From assembly GCA_001661245.1 (NCBI GenBank), contig KV454017.1:240847-304079 (forward strand): DNA of 63,233 nucleotides. The letters run 5' to 3'. The notes under the pieces are model-generated. The model was not told the origin of the DNA, searched no databases, and saw nothing but the letters and a program-made list of their open reading frames with translations. Shown one piece after another: positions 51,646 through 62,385 of this stretch (its first letter is position 1; every line of letters starts with the position of its first letter). The stretch comes from Pachysolen tannophilus NRRL Y-2460. Lineage: Eukaryota; Ascomycota; Pichiomycetes; Alaninales; Pachysolenaceae. The position numbers and the translations under genes were made by a program.

Positions 51646-53775
51646 ATGCCAAGAAGATATAATGATAATAATAAGAGTTTTAGAGGTGGAAGTAGAGGTG
51701 GAAGCAGAGGTAGAGGTAGAGGTAGAGGGAGAGGTAGAGGAAGCAATAGAGGGAGAGGTTTTTTCGGAGACGATGGTGGTAGAAGAAGTGATGAGAATGG
51801 TTCATTTGAATCGTTTGATCAGTTTAGTAGACAGAGATTAAATCGTCCATTCCCAGAATTGATGGATTTGCAGAATAATATTTATTTGGAAGAGATGGGT
51901 CCAAGTGGTTCTTATAAAAACTATGGACGTGGCACATTGAAAGATGAGATTAGTTTTACCAATCAGCACCGTGGAGAAATGATGCAAACAGCATTGAGAT
52001 ATTTACCTGTGATTTTTGTTAAGGCCAAAGAGACTTATGATCCATCAGCTGAATTATATAAGAGAGTTAAAGATATCAAGAAAGATGTGATTAAGACAGT
52101 CATTGAAGAAGAAAAACCTATTGAGAAAGAAATTGATAATAACCCTGTTGATACAATAAGAAATGCAGCAAATGAGGATTTATTTTTTATTGATAAAACC
52201 AGCGATTCAAATATTTCTAAACCTGAAATTACTACAGATGATAAAGAACTTATGAAGCTGTCATTACCATCTAAGAATGATAAAAAGGAAAACAAATTTA
52301 TGGAAACTTCAAAAGAATCCTGTATTGAAGTTGAACCAACTCTTACAATTGGTAAAGTGCATATGAATACAATAACTAATGATGATGGGTCTATGGAAGT
52401 TATGTTACCTCGCAAATCTGGAAAGAAAAGTTCAAACTCATTTGTAGATGAAGAACTAGAAGAACTAGAAGAAGAAGAAAAATTGGGTAAAAATTATGTT
52501 AACAATGTTGAGTCGTATCCTGATACTGAGAATACCACTATAGACGATATAAAAAAATTATCGATAACTTCACCTTCACAATCACAATCAAATTCACAAT
52601 CACAATTTTCTGACATTAAAATTGATAAAGAACCTGATTATGGATTTTTAGCAGAAGATTATAAATTTGATATTTCAATAGTTGATATTACAAATGTTAG
52701 AATGGGTCTGAATTCCAATCAATATTATGTTAAATCACCAACAATGTTAGGAACTGATGAATTTGAATGGTTGGATAAAGAAGATCTAGAAGAATTTTTA
52801 ATAGAAAATGGTATGGATCCTCATAGAGTAAATGCGTTTTTAAAATATATTCATATTCAATTGGGTATTTATGATCCTGTTAAACCTGATCCAACTTATT
52901 CAGATGTATCAATTTCAGATTCTGAAGAAGAAGAACAGATATATGAAGAAGAAGCTGATTTTGGTGAAGAAGAGGTGGATGATGAGTATAATCTATCTAC
53001 TATACTTGATTATCAAAGATATTCTGAAGATATTGAATTTGGACCAACAAGGACATTGAATACGAAAGGAAGAGGTAAAAATAGGAGATTAGATGTTGGT
53101 CATATTGAAGATGCTGAATTGAGAAATTTATTGGAAGAACAGTATCTTGCTGGTAGACATTCTAAACTGGAAAAGAAAAAAGAACGTGAACTTCAACTGA
53201 AGGCAAACCCTAAGAATTTATCAGAAAAATATTTATTTAGTATGCATATTCAAGAGATAAAAGAAGAAATTGAAAATTTTCTTCGAGATGAACGGAAATC
53301 AGTATTACCCTTCCCTCCTATGGATCCACATGCAATCAAGACAATTTCTAGAATGGCCGAATGTTATAATTTAAAATCTTCAAAATTTGGTCAAGGACTT
53401 AAGACTCATGCTGCAGTGACAAAGACTAAAAAAACTTATAGATCTTTCCCCGATTACGACTCAATTAATAGAATCTTAAAGCAAAGACCAATTTTCCATA
53501 GAATCGATGCCAACAAGACAAAAGAAGAAATTTTAAGATCTAAAGACGGTAAGAAATCAGAACCACAACAAAAAGAGCGTAAAAATAAAGCTCGTTTCAA
53601 AGAAGGTGATATTGTTGGTGGTGAAGCTCCAGAAATTGGTCAGGATAACGTTGGAAGAAGATTACTAGAAAAATTGGGTTGGTCCCAAGGTGAAGGATTA
53701 GGTTCTTTAGGAAACCAAGGTATCAGCGAACCTATCTTAGCAAAAGTAAAGAAAACCAAGACAGGCCTCAAATAA
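51646..53775 (+). CDS. SQS1: G-patch and R3H protein SQS1
   Basis: A 709-residue orthologue of Sqs1/Pfa1, which binds and stimulates the DEAH helicase Prp43 in splicing and ribosome biogenesis. An RGG/RGR-rich N-terminus (about residues 8-37) is followed by acidic, probably unstructured sequence. SVLPFPPMDPHAIKTISRMAE and CYNLKSSKFGQG form the R3H-like domain. The C-terminal G-patch reads GRRLLEKLGWSQGEGLGSLG, about 30 residues from the end. The first ATG is at 51646. Syntenic with YNL224C, next to ATG4. Confidence 0.92.
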   Translation: MPRRYNDNNKSFRGGSRGGSRGRGRGRGRGRGSNRGRGFFGDDGGRRSDENGSFESFDQFSRQRLNRPFPELMDLQNNIYLEEMGPSGSYKNYGRGTLKDEISFTNQHRGEMMQTALRYLPVIFVKAKETYDPSAELYKRVKDIKKDVIKTVIEEEKPIEKEIDNNPVDTIRNAANEDLFFIDKTSDSNISKPEITTDDKELMKLSLPSKNDKKENKFMETSKESCIEVEPTLTIGKVHMNTITNDDGSMEVMLPRKSGKKSSNSFVDEELEELEEEEKLGKNYVNNVESYPDTENTTIDDIKKLSITSPSQSQSNSQSQFSDIKIDKEPDYGFLAEDYKFDISIVDITNVRMGLNSNQYYVKSPTMLGTDEFEWLDKEDLEEFLIENGMDPHRVNAFLKYIHIQLGIYDPVKPDPTYSDVSISDSEEEEQIYEEEADFGEEEVDDEYNLSTILDYQRYSEDIEFGPTRTLNTKGRGKNRRLDVGHIEDAELRNLLEEQYLAGRHSKLEKKKERELQLKANPKNLSEKYLFSMHIQEIKEEIENFLRDERKSVLPFPPMDPHAIKTISRMAECYNLKSSKFGQGLKTHAAVTKTKKTYRSFPDYDSINRILKQRPIFHRIDANKTKEEILRSKDGKKSEPQQKERKNKARFKEGDIVGGEAPEIGQDNVGRRLLEKLGWSQGEGLGSLGNQGISEPILAKVKKTKTGLK

Positions 53776-53991
53776 TCATTTTGAATTTATCTTTCTTTTC
53801 TTATATATCTTCTTCTTCTTCTTCTTCTTCTTATCGAGAGTTGTATAACAGTAGTGTGTAAGAATTCAATGTATCTAAATGAAAAATTTTGGTAACAAAA
53901 GACAAATCTTTTAAATAATATTTCAATTTTTTTCATTTCAAATACAAAGAGTTTTTAACTTATTGAATATAGAGAATAGAGTTAATGGAAG

Positions 53992-54616
53992 ATGGTAAGT
54001 ATTAGTCTTTAGGATCTAAAGGAAATCTTGATCATTGAAGTAAAAAAAAAAAATTTTTTTTAATAACGAAATTAAAGATACTAACGTTTATGCAATGTAG
54101 TCGTCAATAAATAATATATTGAAAAAGACAAAAATGTCAGATTTAATTAATTATCGTATAAAAGTAACAACGTTAGATGGGCGTCAGCTCATTGGTACGT
54201 TGCTTTCATTTGATAAACATATGAACTTGGTGCTTGCTGAGTGTGAGGAGTTTCGTATTACCAAGAAATCTTTAATAAATTTGAAAAAACAACATGTTGA
54301 ATTAATGAAGAATAATATAAGTCGGATAAATGAATCTGTAATTAATGAGGATAAGAGAGCTTTAGGACTAATTATATTGAGAGGAGAGCATGTTGTGAGT
54401 TTAAGTATTGAAGCACCTCCAAGTTCTTCAACGAACAATATAAAGATTAGTGGGAATGCAACAACAAAGACAAAAGGTGTTTTGAGACCATTGAATAAAT
54501 CATCTTCAGCAAATAATAATGCCAATAGTGCTCTATCTGGGGGTCCAATTAGGACAAATAACAATGGTGTGACTCCAAGAAAGTTTGCTCCACCTCCTGG
54601 TTTCAAAAGAAATTAG
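53992..54616 (+). CDS. SMB1: Sm protein B, with an intron right after the start codon
   Basis: SmB is a member of the heptameric Sm ring on U1, U2, U4 and U5 snRNAs. I propose exon 1 as the ATG alone (53992-53994) and exon 2 as 54101-54616, giving 172 residues. The resulting N-terminus (MSSINNILKKTKMSDLINYR) matches the length and pattern of Smb1 and human SmB before I[N/D]YR; starting at the ATG at 54134 would leave it 12 residues short. Sm motif 1 includes GTLLSFDKHMNLVLAECEE and Sm2 is LGLIILRGEHVVSL. The tail ends in RKFAPPPGFKR, the Pro-rich end typical of yeast Smb1. If splicing fails, the internal ATG could still be used. Confidence 0.82.
53995..54100 (+). other. SMB1: SMB1 intron
   Basis: A 106-base intron with donor GTAAGT (53995-54000), perfect branch site TACTAAC (54079-54085), and acceptor TAG ending at 54100. 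Another ATG seven bases upstream of the proposed start would, after splicing, open only a seven-codon reading frame. Confidence 0.8.
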
Positions 54617-54944
54617 AAATAATCAAATAGTTTTTGATTTCACAGGTAAAGAGCTGAGAAAAGAGAAGGGAGACTTTTTTGGTTGTAAAATTTGTATTTC
54701 AACTTGTAGTTTTAATATTAATGTTAAAAGTTTTGAATAATCTTTATCCAAAAATCAAAAAAGTAAAGAAAAAAAAATAGTTGTAGAGTTGGGCAAGTCT
54801 ATCGACATCAATAAATTTTAACAATAATAATTTGTATTTATGTTAGATAATGTAAAGTAGTTGAAAAATCTAGAAATTTTTTATAAATCAAATATATATA
54901 TATATATATATATATAAAGATATAAAGATATATAGTTAGTTTGA
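54617..54944. other. SMB1 3' flank and PRP38 upstream region
   Basis: AT-rich, with a (TA)n run at about 54892-54916 some 30 bases before the PRP38 start. Nothing else is seen. Confidence 0.4.
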
Positions 54945-55601
54945 ATGGAAATGTCACTGACGACGAACCAAAGACCTAGTAAAGACTTATCCATAATAAT
55001 AGATAGAGGGATAGTTTCAAATGCTGAAAAGATTCATCATGTGAATCCTATTTTTCTTGTTGAGAAAATTATAAGAGAAAGAATATTAGATTCGATATAT
55101 TGGAAAAGACATTGTTTTAATTTGAATTTATTAACTTTTATAAATAAAGCTGCAGATTTGGAACTCATTGGAACGTATCTGAATACCAATAATACGAAAC
55201 CAACTCATTTTATGTGTCTTATTTTGAAACTATTACAATTGAGTCCTTCAGAAGAGATAATTGTATATTTTATAAATCAAAAAGATTTTAAATATTTAAC
55301 TTGTTTAGGATTATTATATGCAAGGTTAACTATGGATAGCTTAAAGATATATGAATTATTAGAACCTTTTTATAATGATTATAGAAAATTACGGTATAAA
55401 AATCCTCATGGTTCAGTTGAGTTGATTCATATGGATGAATTTGTTGATATGTTATTAGATGGTGGTGATGATGATGAAAATTGTAAATTTGGAGATTTAA
55501 TTTTACCAAGATTAGTAAATAGACTACATTTAGAGGAGCAAGATTTGATAGAACCTCGATCAAGCCAATTAGAAAGTGATTCTGAAGACGAAGAAGAATG
55601 A
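54945..55601 (+). CDS. PRP38: Pre-mRNA splicing factor PRP38
   Basis: A 218-residue tri-snRNP protein needed for spliceosome activation (release of U4). The Prp38 fold reads IHHVNPIFLVEKIIRERILDS, YWKRHCFNLN, FMCLILKLLQLSPSEEII, FKYLTCLGLLYARLT, LEPFYNDYRKLRYKN and ELIHMDEFVDMLL. A short acidic tail follows. It is clearly closer to human PRPF38A than S. cerevisiae Prp38 is, suggesting a less reduced spliceosome. A CTG codon at 55179-55181 falls where human has Gly or a small residue. Confidence 0.95.
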   Translation: MEMSLTTNQRPSKDLSIIIDRGIVSNAEKIHHVNPIFLVEKIIRERILDSIYWKRHCFNLNLLTFINKAADLELIGTYLNTNNTKPTHFMCLILKLLQLSPSEEIIVYFINQKDFKYLTCLGLLYARLTMDSLKIYELLEPFYNDYRKLRYKNPHGSVELIHMDEFVDMLLDGGDDDENCKFGDLILPRLVNRLHLEEQDLIEPRSSQLESDSEDEEE

Positions 55602-55703
55602 TTTTTTTTTTTAATTTATTTTATTTTATATAAAATATGTTGTTCATAGGAGGGAAAAGGTTTATAATAATAATAATAAAATTTATATATATAAAGATTC
55701 AAT

Positions 55704-56612
55704 TTATGGTTGGGTGAAAATTCCAGTTTCCAATCTTTTAGAAATTAAATCATTTGTCTCGCCATTTTTCTGTATAACTCCAGCAGTTCTTAAAATGTTT
55801 GAAGTATTTAAAACTGTTCTATCATAATTAATCAATTTAACATCGTTACTAAATTTAACAGTTTTCATCCATTCTATAGCATCTTCTTTTGAGTAATCTA
55901 AATTTTCACCAATATAATCTACAGCTTCTTCTTTATGATCATTAAAATAATCAATACCTTCTTGAATTGCAATTAAGAATTCTTTTAATTTTAAAGGTTC
56001 ATTTTCAATTAATTTTGAAGAAGAAACAATTACCCATGATGGCCATGGAGTATAAATTTCACCAATTTTTTTAATTTCACCATTATCATAATATTTTTTA
56101 GAAGTGAAAAATTCCCACATAAATGCATCACTTGGTTCGATATTTTTAACAAGATTTACAGAATCTCTTAAATTAGCAAATGTTGAAACCAGTGGGAACC
56201 CTGAATAAAAAGGTTTTTGAAATTGATTATTTAAAGCTAATACAAATGGCATAACATAACTTCCACTACCAATTCTAGAAACACTTATTTTTTTACCATT
56301 TAATTGACTACAAGAAGTTATATCTTCACGTTGTGAACCAGTAGAAATTGACCAACATAATGGACTTTCAACATAAGTACCACTAATCTTATATTCGGTA
56401 TCACCATCACATATACCTCTTACAAACGCTTCTGTCAATCCTATAGCAATATCAATTTCTTGAGATTTTAAACATTGAATCAAATGACCTGAACCTGAAA
56501 GAAAAGGTATTAATTCAACTTGTAAATTTTTTTGTGTGAAAAATCCATGTATCTTAGCAAACTGGATTGGAGTAGAAAAATGTTCTGGAACAAACCCAAC
56601 CTTTAACACCAT
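55704..56612 (-). CDS. CA3427-like periplasmic-binding-protein-fold protein
   Basis: A 302-residue soluble protein of the SsuA/THI5-like binding-protein fold, resembling Candida albicans CA3427. It starts at the ATG at 56612, since the longer frame begins with TTG. Features are KVGFVPEHFSTPIQFAK at the N-terminus, QEIDIAIGLTEAFVRG, ISVSRIGSGSYVMPFVLA and NLRDSVNLVK. There is no signal peptide or lipobox, so it is probably intracellular. The family has bacterial relatives and a patchy fungal distribution, and S. cerevisiae lacks it to my knowledge. THI5-type HMP synthase is an alternative, but its Cys-rich active-site motif is not visible. The ligand is unknown. Confidence 0.72.
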   Translation of the reverse strand: MVLKVGFVPEHFSTPIQFAKIHGFFTQKNLQVELIPFLSGSGHLIQCLKSQEIDIAIGLTEAFVRGICDGDTEYKISGTYVESPLCWSISTGSQREDITSCSQLNGKKISVSRIGSGSYVMPFVLALNNQFQKPFYSGFPLVSTFANLRDSVNLVKNIEPSDAFMWEFFTSKKYYDNGEIKKIGEIYTPWPSWVIVSSSKLIENEPLKLKEFLIAIQEGIDYFNDHKEEAVDYIGENLDYSKEDAIEWMKTVKFSNDVKLINYDRTVLNTSNILRTAGVIQKNGETNDLISKRLETGIFTQP

Positions 56613-57226
56613 AATAGGCAACCTTTTTTCTTTCTTTAATTCTCTCTCTATTACTCAAAAACAATCAATAAGAATGAAATCACAAGTTCAAATTCAATTT
56701 AAAGTAAATTTGATGTTTAATACCATAATAATAATACCATATTAACTCTTTTTTTTTTTCTGCCTTTTTTTAACCAGTCCTTAATAACTCAATTAAATCA
56801 TTTAATTTAGTCAAAACTAAAGGTGTGCACTCAAAAACCAAGTTTCTAAAAACAGATATTGAAAGGCAGATACACTACTGTGGTTTTTTCAAAAAAAGCC
56901 CCCAATGTTTCCAAAATAGATTCTTAGTATTTTGGTACACTACTTGTGGGATTGAAAAAAAATTTATTTTTTCTTGATACTTTGTAAACTACCTTATAAT
57001 GCCGAAAACAGTAATTTGTGTAGTTATAGACACGACCCCAAATTTTTTTTTATTTTTCCTTTTTTTCCTTTTTCTTTTTTTTTCAGAGCCAAATTTCCGG
57101 TTTGGGAATGTTGGTTTTGATTCGCACTACTTTGTATTGATTTTGCCCTTAATAATAAAAATTTTCCCTAATGATAAAACAGCCCAGTGAAACCCAGCTA
57201 TATAAATATATAAATACAAATATTAA

Positions 57227-57260
<34 letters not shown>

Positions 57261-57442
57261 GATGAGTGTTAGATTAACAATTACAAAAGATATTAAAAGA
57301 AAATTTACTGAATCATTTAATTTAAACATATGGAAGAAAGTTTTTTCCCTAGAATTGTGGAAATCTATTAAATATTAGAATTATTATCAAAGGAGTTTGA
57401 TTTATAATTGAAGATCAAATTATATTATTAAAATTACGGAAA
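56613..57442. promoter_or_regulatory. Divergent promoter region CA3427-like/DCP2
   Basis: About 830 bases with poly-T runs, TATAAATA-type elements (about 57200-57236) and a (TA)n run at 57234-57257. A 63-codon ORF (56999-57190) is Phe-rich through T runs and not convincing. Confidence 0.4.
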
Positions 57443-59961
57443 ATGTCCATTAAACTTAGAGATGGATTTGTCAATGAATCACTAGATAGAGTTTTAGAAG
57501 ATTTATTAGTAAGATTTGTTATCAATTGTCCTGATGAAGATTTATCATCTTTTGAAAGAGTTTTTTTCCAAATTGAAGAAGCTCAATGGTTTTATTATGA
57601 TTTTGTAAGGCAAATAAATCCTGGTTTACCTAATATGAAAATGAAAAGTTTTTCAACTGCAATAATCGAAAAATGTCCAATGATATGGAGATGGGGAGAT
57701 CCTGCTGATGCTCTTTCTAGGTTTGGGAAATATAAATCTACAATTCCAGTTAGAGGTGCTGCATTATTTAATGAAGAATTGGATAAAGTATTATTAGTTA
57801 AAGGTACAGAATCAAATTCTTGGGGATTTCCTAGAGGTAAAATTTCTAAAGAAGAAAAAGATGTTGATTGTGCAATTAGAGAAATTTTAGAAGAAACTGG
57901 ATTTGATATTTCAGATTATATTGATGAAGATGAATATATTGAAAGAACTATAAAGGGGAAAAATTATCGAATTTATCTTATAAAAGATATTCCAGAAGAA
58001 TTTAATTTTCAACCAACAGCAAGAAATGAAATTTCTTGTATTGAATGGAAAAGTTTAAAATATTTAAATAAAGATTGTAAAACAAATAATAATCATTATT
58101 TTTTAGTTTCTGCAATGTTGAAACCAATGTTAAGGTTTGTTAATAAAATGAAAGGATTACAAAATGAAGAAGAATTGAAGAGAAATGCTACTATAGCTTT
58201 GAAGAAATTATTAGGAATTACAGATATAACAACAACTGTCATTTCTACAGATATCATTGCATCTTCTACGGATAATAAAAATACTGCTTTTAATCAAACA
58301 ACAAGAGAAGTCGATATTGATCCTGGTAGAGAATTGTTAAATAATTTACAAAGCGCAATAAAATTAAAACTGCAACAAGGTCAAGATATGAAAGATATTC
58401 AACAACAACCAGTAATGATTCATCCACAACAATTTTTACCATTCTCATTCATACCACCGAATTTACTATTCAATCCAAACAACCTGCAGCAACACCACCC
58501 AGCTCTCCCAAACCAACCAAATCAGCAACAACAACAACAACAGCAACAGCAACAGCAATTCCTTGCGCCTCCATTTGGTTTACATGGTTTGCCAAACGGT
58601 CTGCTATTACCCTTTTCTCCTAATATGATGTATGGCATTCCACCCCCACCATTACCATTCATGCAAAGACAAGTACTGCAGCCCCAACCACAACCACCAC
58701 TGCCTTTCCCGTTCAATTCGTCACCACAACAATTTTTCCAGCAACCTTCTCATCCTGCAGAGGCTCAATTAGTCAATGCACCACAGCCAGAGAATTTGCA
58801 TAAACCAAGTTTAGGTTTAATGAATAGAAGATCAAAGGAATCCGATAGTAAACTTTTATTAGGTGTTCTAACAGGAAGCCCATTGAATAACGGTAAATCT
58901 GAGGAACAACAAGAAAAAAATTTAACACCAAAATATGATTCAAAAGAATCAAATGAGTCAAATTCAAATTCAAATTTCTTGCTTGGTATTTTGAATAAAA
59001 ACTCGAATGGTTCAGAAGCTTCAAAGAATAAAGACGACTCACAACAACAACAACAGCAACCAGTTTCTCTGAAGAAGATAAGTATATTGAAAAGACCAAA
59101 TCAAGAATCAGGTGAGTCTGATAAAGGTGAACTTTTACGTATATTGAGAAAACCGAAAGAACTAAATAAACAAGATACATCACTGGAAGCTTCAATTACT
59201 AGCAGTAATAATAACAGTAATGCTAAAGAATTGATGTCTATTTTAAACCGGAAATCTACCCCTACTACTGAGAACATGTCACAGACAACAAAAGAAAAAA
59301 CTGAAATTTCTTCATCTTCAGAGAAAAAATTTCCAATTTTGCTTCAAAAATCTAAATCCCATTCAAGGGAAAATAGTCCTCTAAATGATCACTCAGAAGC
59401 ACAAAATGAACTTTTATCATTATTAGAGAAAAATAATACGAAAGATATTAATAGTAGTAGTTCACCATATGATGCCAAACACAAAAATCTTGAAGATTAT
59501 TATTTGCAGGACAATTATAAAAGAGATGCTATTAATGGAAGTGACATAGAAAATGATGAAGAATTTGAAGATTTTGAAGATTTTGAAAATTTACAAGATT
59601 ACCATTTTAATAAGAACAGTACTGGCCATGTAGTGCATAGTAGTCTTTTAGAAGGACACGATGAGGATGATGAGGATGAGGATGAAGATGAAGATGAAAA
59701 TGAAAGTGAAGAAGATGAAAATGAAGAGTATCGCGGCCATAAAGAAGAACAAGAAGAAAATTTTGACCAAAAGGAGAAAAGTAATGTTCCAAAATTTAGA
59801 ATTTTGAAAAGAAATCAAAATATAAATGATGTGATTCCCGAAAAAGATTCTTTATCTAAGACAGATGAAAATCAAGAGAATGCGGCCAGTGGATTATTAT
59901 GGCTATTAAAAGGTGGTTCTAATGCAAATGCTGAAAGTAATCATGTCAATACTGAGACGGC

Positions 59962-60002
<41 letters not shown>

Positions 60003-60694
60003 TTGAAAAACAAGGACAAGGACAAGAACAAGAACAAGAACAAGGAGAAGGAGAAGGATCCAGGCCAGAACTAAAATCTGCATCATCAAATCCTTTGATG
60101 GACATTTTATTTAAAAAAAATACCAACAATAACCAATCACCACCATTATCTTCTTCCTCATCTCATGATTCTACGGAACTTTTAACTTTAATAAATAAAC
60201 AATCACAATCAAAATTACCTAGCCTGGACAATTCCGCAGTGATCAATAATAGTGGTAGTGATTATAACAAATTTAAAGAAATTGACACCGAAGGTAATAC
60301 CAAGAGAAATAGTCTGTTAAATTTATTTGAAAGTTTTAACAGTAATAGTAACCAAATGAATTCCGGATCGGATGATCATGCTGATGATCATGCTGATGAT
60401 CAGGCTATTTTAACTTTAAATAAAAGTTCTTTTGAAAATAATCAGCAATCATCAAGATCGCCTCATGAGTTATTACAATTGCTAAACAAGCAAACTTCGA
60501 AATCAGGTCAAGAATCATCAACTTCTCCAATAACTGAAACTAATAGTACAAATGATTCAAATGAACTTTTAAATATCTTACATGGGAATAATACCAACAA
60601 AGTTGGCACTCCAGAAGCTCAACCAGAACAAGTTGCAAATAGTACTGGCACTTTAGGTGCAGCAAAATCACTCTTAAGTCTCTTGAGAAGATAA
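57443..60694 (+). CDS. DCP2: mRNA decapping enzyme DCP2
   Basis: A 1083-residue decapping enzyme. The N-terminal regulatory domain (QWFYYDFVRQINPGLP, binding Dcp1) precedes the Nudix domain. Its Nudix box GX5EX7REXXEEXG runs from the second Gly of GFPRG through IREILEETGFD (about residues 131-154). Box B follows. The last 800 residues are disordered, with a Gln tract, Pro-rich segments, an acidic run, an Ala-Gly repeat and a Gln/Glu repeat. They hold about a dozen short leucine motifs (ELLxIL-like), such as KLLLGVL, ELLRILRK, ELLSLLEK, LLWLLKGG, ELLTLINK, ELLQLLNK, ELLNILHG and SLLSLLRR. These match helical leucine-rich motifs that bind Edc3 in other yeasts. Dcp2 removes the m7G cap in P-bodies. 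Confidence 0.95.
59961..60001 (+). repeat. DCP2: Hexamer repeat GCAGGA in DCP2
   Basis: A tandem GCAGGA array codes an Ala-Gly stretch, followed by a related CAAGGA/CAAGAA stretch coding Gly-Gln and Gln-Glu. It lies in the disordered tail and is likely to vary in length between strains. Confidence 0.8.
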
Positions 60695-61270
60695 GAATTC
60701 TAGCTTCCAAGATTCCAAGATTCCAAGATTCCAAGATTTAACCCAATGTATTTATAAGTTATAAGTTGTATAAAATGTATTTGTAGGCTGTAAATATATA
60801 ATTCTAGTTTGCTTTGTTAGTTTATACTAGAGAAACTGTAGTGTAGAAAGAGACACAAAACGAAAGAAATTTCATGTATATGTTTTAAGCAGATAAAGAG
60901 TTTATTTATTCTTTTGAGATTTACAAGGTTAACGTAACTTCAATATCTACTAGTAATTGTAAAGTATTAATTAGTTATATTTATTTATATATATAAATAT
61001 ATATAGATATTAGTAGTCTTGTGTTATTGATTGTATTTTCTTAAACATAAAAATAAATTATATATATTGGAAGTTTTTTCAAGAGAAAATAAATCAGGTT
61101 GGTTCTATTTTTAACTGGGGAATTTCATTTTTATCTGTTGAATAATAATAAATATATTATCGTGTTGAGTAAGGTGAACTAAAAATTTGTTACAATTGGA
61201 AGAAAATAAAAAAAATTGTATTTCATTTCATTATCATCAGTCTATTTTGCATTATATATCTAGTTGGACC
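60695..61270. other. DCP2 3' flank and MRL1 upstream region
   Basis: Just past the stop, TTCCAAGA is repeated about four times (60705-60738). The rest is AT-rich with TA stretches (about 60983-61004). An in-frame TTG at 61187 would extend MRL1 but is not a credible start. Confidence 0.45.
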
Positions 61271-62385
61271 ATGTCAATAAGGAAACCTATATTGTTAATT
61301 GTATTGTGCTTAATATGTTTGAGTTTTTTAATGGGGAGTTCTGTTGGTGATAAAGAGTTAATAAAGATGAAGAGAGGTATTGAGAAAAGTGTTTGGAGAC
61401 GTGATAGTCATTTAAAGAAAAGTACAATTCCAAAAGGTATAAAGAGAGCAGATTCAGATGTGATACCGCCTATTAAATCTCCAAATTTAGATCCTTGTAC
61501 TGCGATAAACCCTTTAACAAATGGATTTTTCGATTTGAGATCATTAAGTTCGATGAATCTTAATGATGGTTCTGTTAGTGCTTGGAATGCAAGAGGGTAT
61601 GATTATAATATGAATTTTACTTTAGGAATGTGTTCATCTCCTTTGAAAAAACAAAATATTCAACCTGGTGATTTTGATCAAGTTACTAATACTTCTTTAA
61701 TTGGAGGTTTTTATACAGATCAAGAAGGTGTAAAATATTCAATTGGAGAATATTCAACAGCACCAGTTTTTAGAGGAAGAAAATTAACTTTAACTTATAC
61801 AAATGGTTCATTTTGTGAAAAAACATCTACTGGAGAAGCATGGAGAAAATCAACAATATTATCATTTACTTGTGATAGAGAATTAATGGCAAAAGCTCAG
61901 ATCTCCTTTGTAGGTGTATTACATGATTGTGATTATTTTTTCGAAGTTAGAACTGTTCATGCATGTCCAACAGCAGCAAAATCTGATAATTTAGCACTTG
62001 TATGGATATTTTTAATTATATTTCTTGCTGCTTTAATGGTATATTGTGGGGCTGGAACTTTATACAAGAAAGCCATCTTAGGCCGTCGCGGATGGAGACA
62101 ATTACCTTCATATAGTATTGTTAGAAATTTTAAAGCAGCTTTTGGTAGTAATGGTTCGGTAAGTAAATAACAATATTCAAAATTCAAAAGTTTTATTTAT
62201 TTATTTTTTTTTCACAAATTAACTAACCATCTAGACGTAATCAGCTCAATAGAAGATTCAGCGATAGAAGTGGTGCTGTTAACTTGAGTGATGTGGGTAA
62301 TGGGAATAATTCTTTTGGCTATAGTGGGAACCAGAACGATTTACTTGATGTATTAGACATCGACAGTGATTTATCTGAAAACTGA
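61271..62385 (+). CDS. MRL1: Mannose-6-phosphate-receptor-like protein MRL1, with a 3' intron
   Basis: A type I membrane protein of the Mrl1 family, which resembles the mammalian mannose-6-phosphate receptor and helps deliver vacuolar hydrolases. The ATG at 61271 starts a signal peptide (ILLIVLCLICLSFLMGSS). The luminal domain has paired Cys residues and NMNFTLGMCSSP, GRKLTLTYTNGSFCE and SFTCDRE. One membrane segment follows (LALVWIFLIIFLAALMVYCGAG). Exon 1 is 61271-62158 and exon 2 62245-62385, giving 342 residues with cytosolic tail NRRFSDRS...DLLDVLDIDSD. Without splicing the protein ends three residues after exon 1, so both forms have the complete receptor body and differ only in the tail. 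Confidence 0.82.
62159..62244 (+). other. MRL1: MRL1 intron near the 3' end
   Basis: An 86-base intron with donor GTAAGT (62159-62164), branch site AACTAAC (62221-62227) and acceptor TCAG ending at 62244. A closer CTAG (62231-62234) would give an immediate in-frame stop, but it is only seven bases from the branch site. The TCAG choice opens a 46-residue polar, acidic tail. Confidence 0.68.

Noticed and set aside
53985-54016. Upstream ATG at 53985 as the SMB1 start
   Set aside because: After splicing it reads out of frame and stops after seven codons; unspliced it also stops at once.
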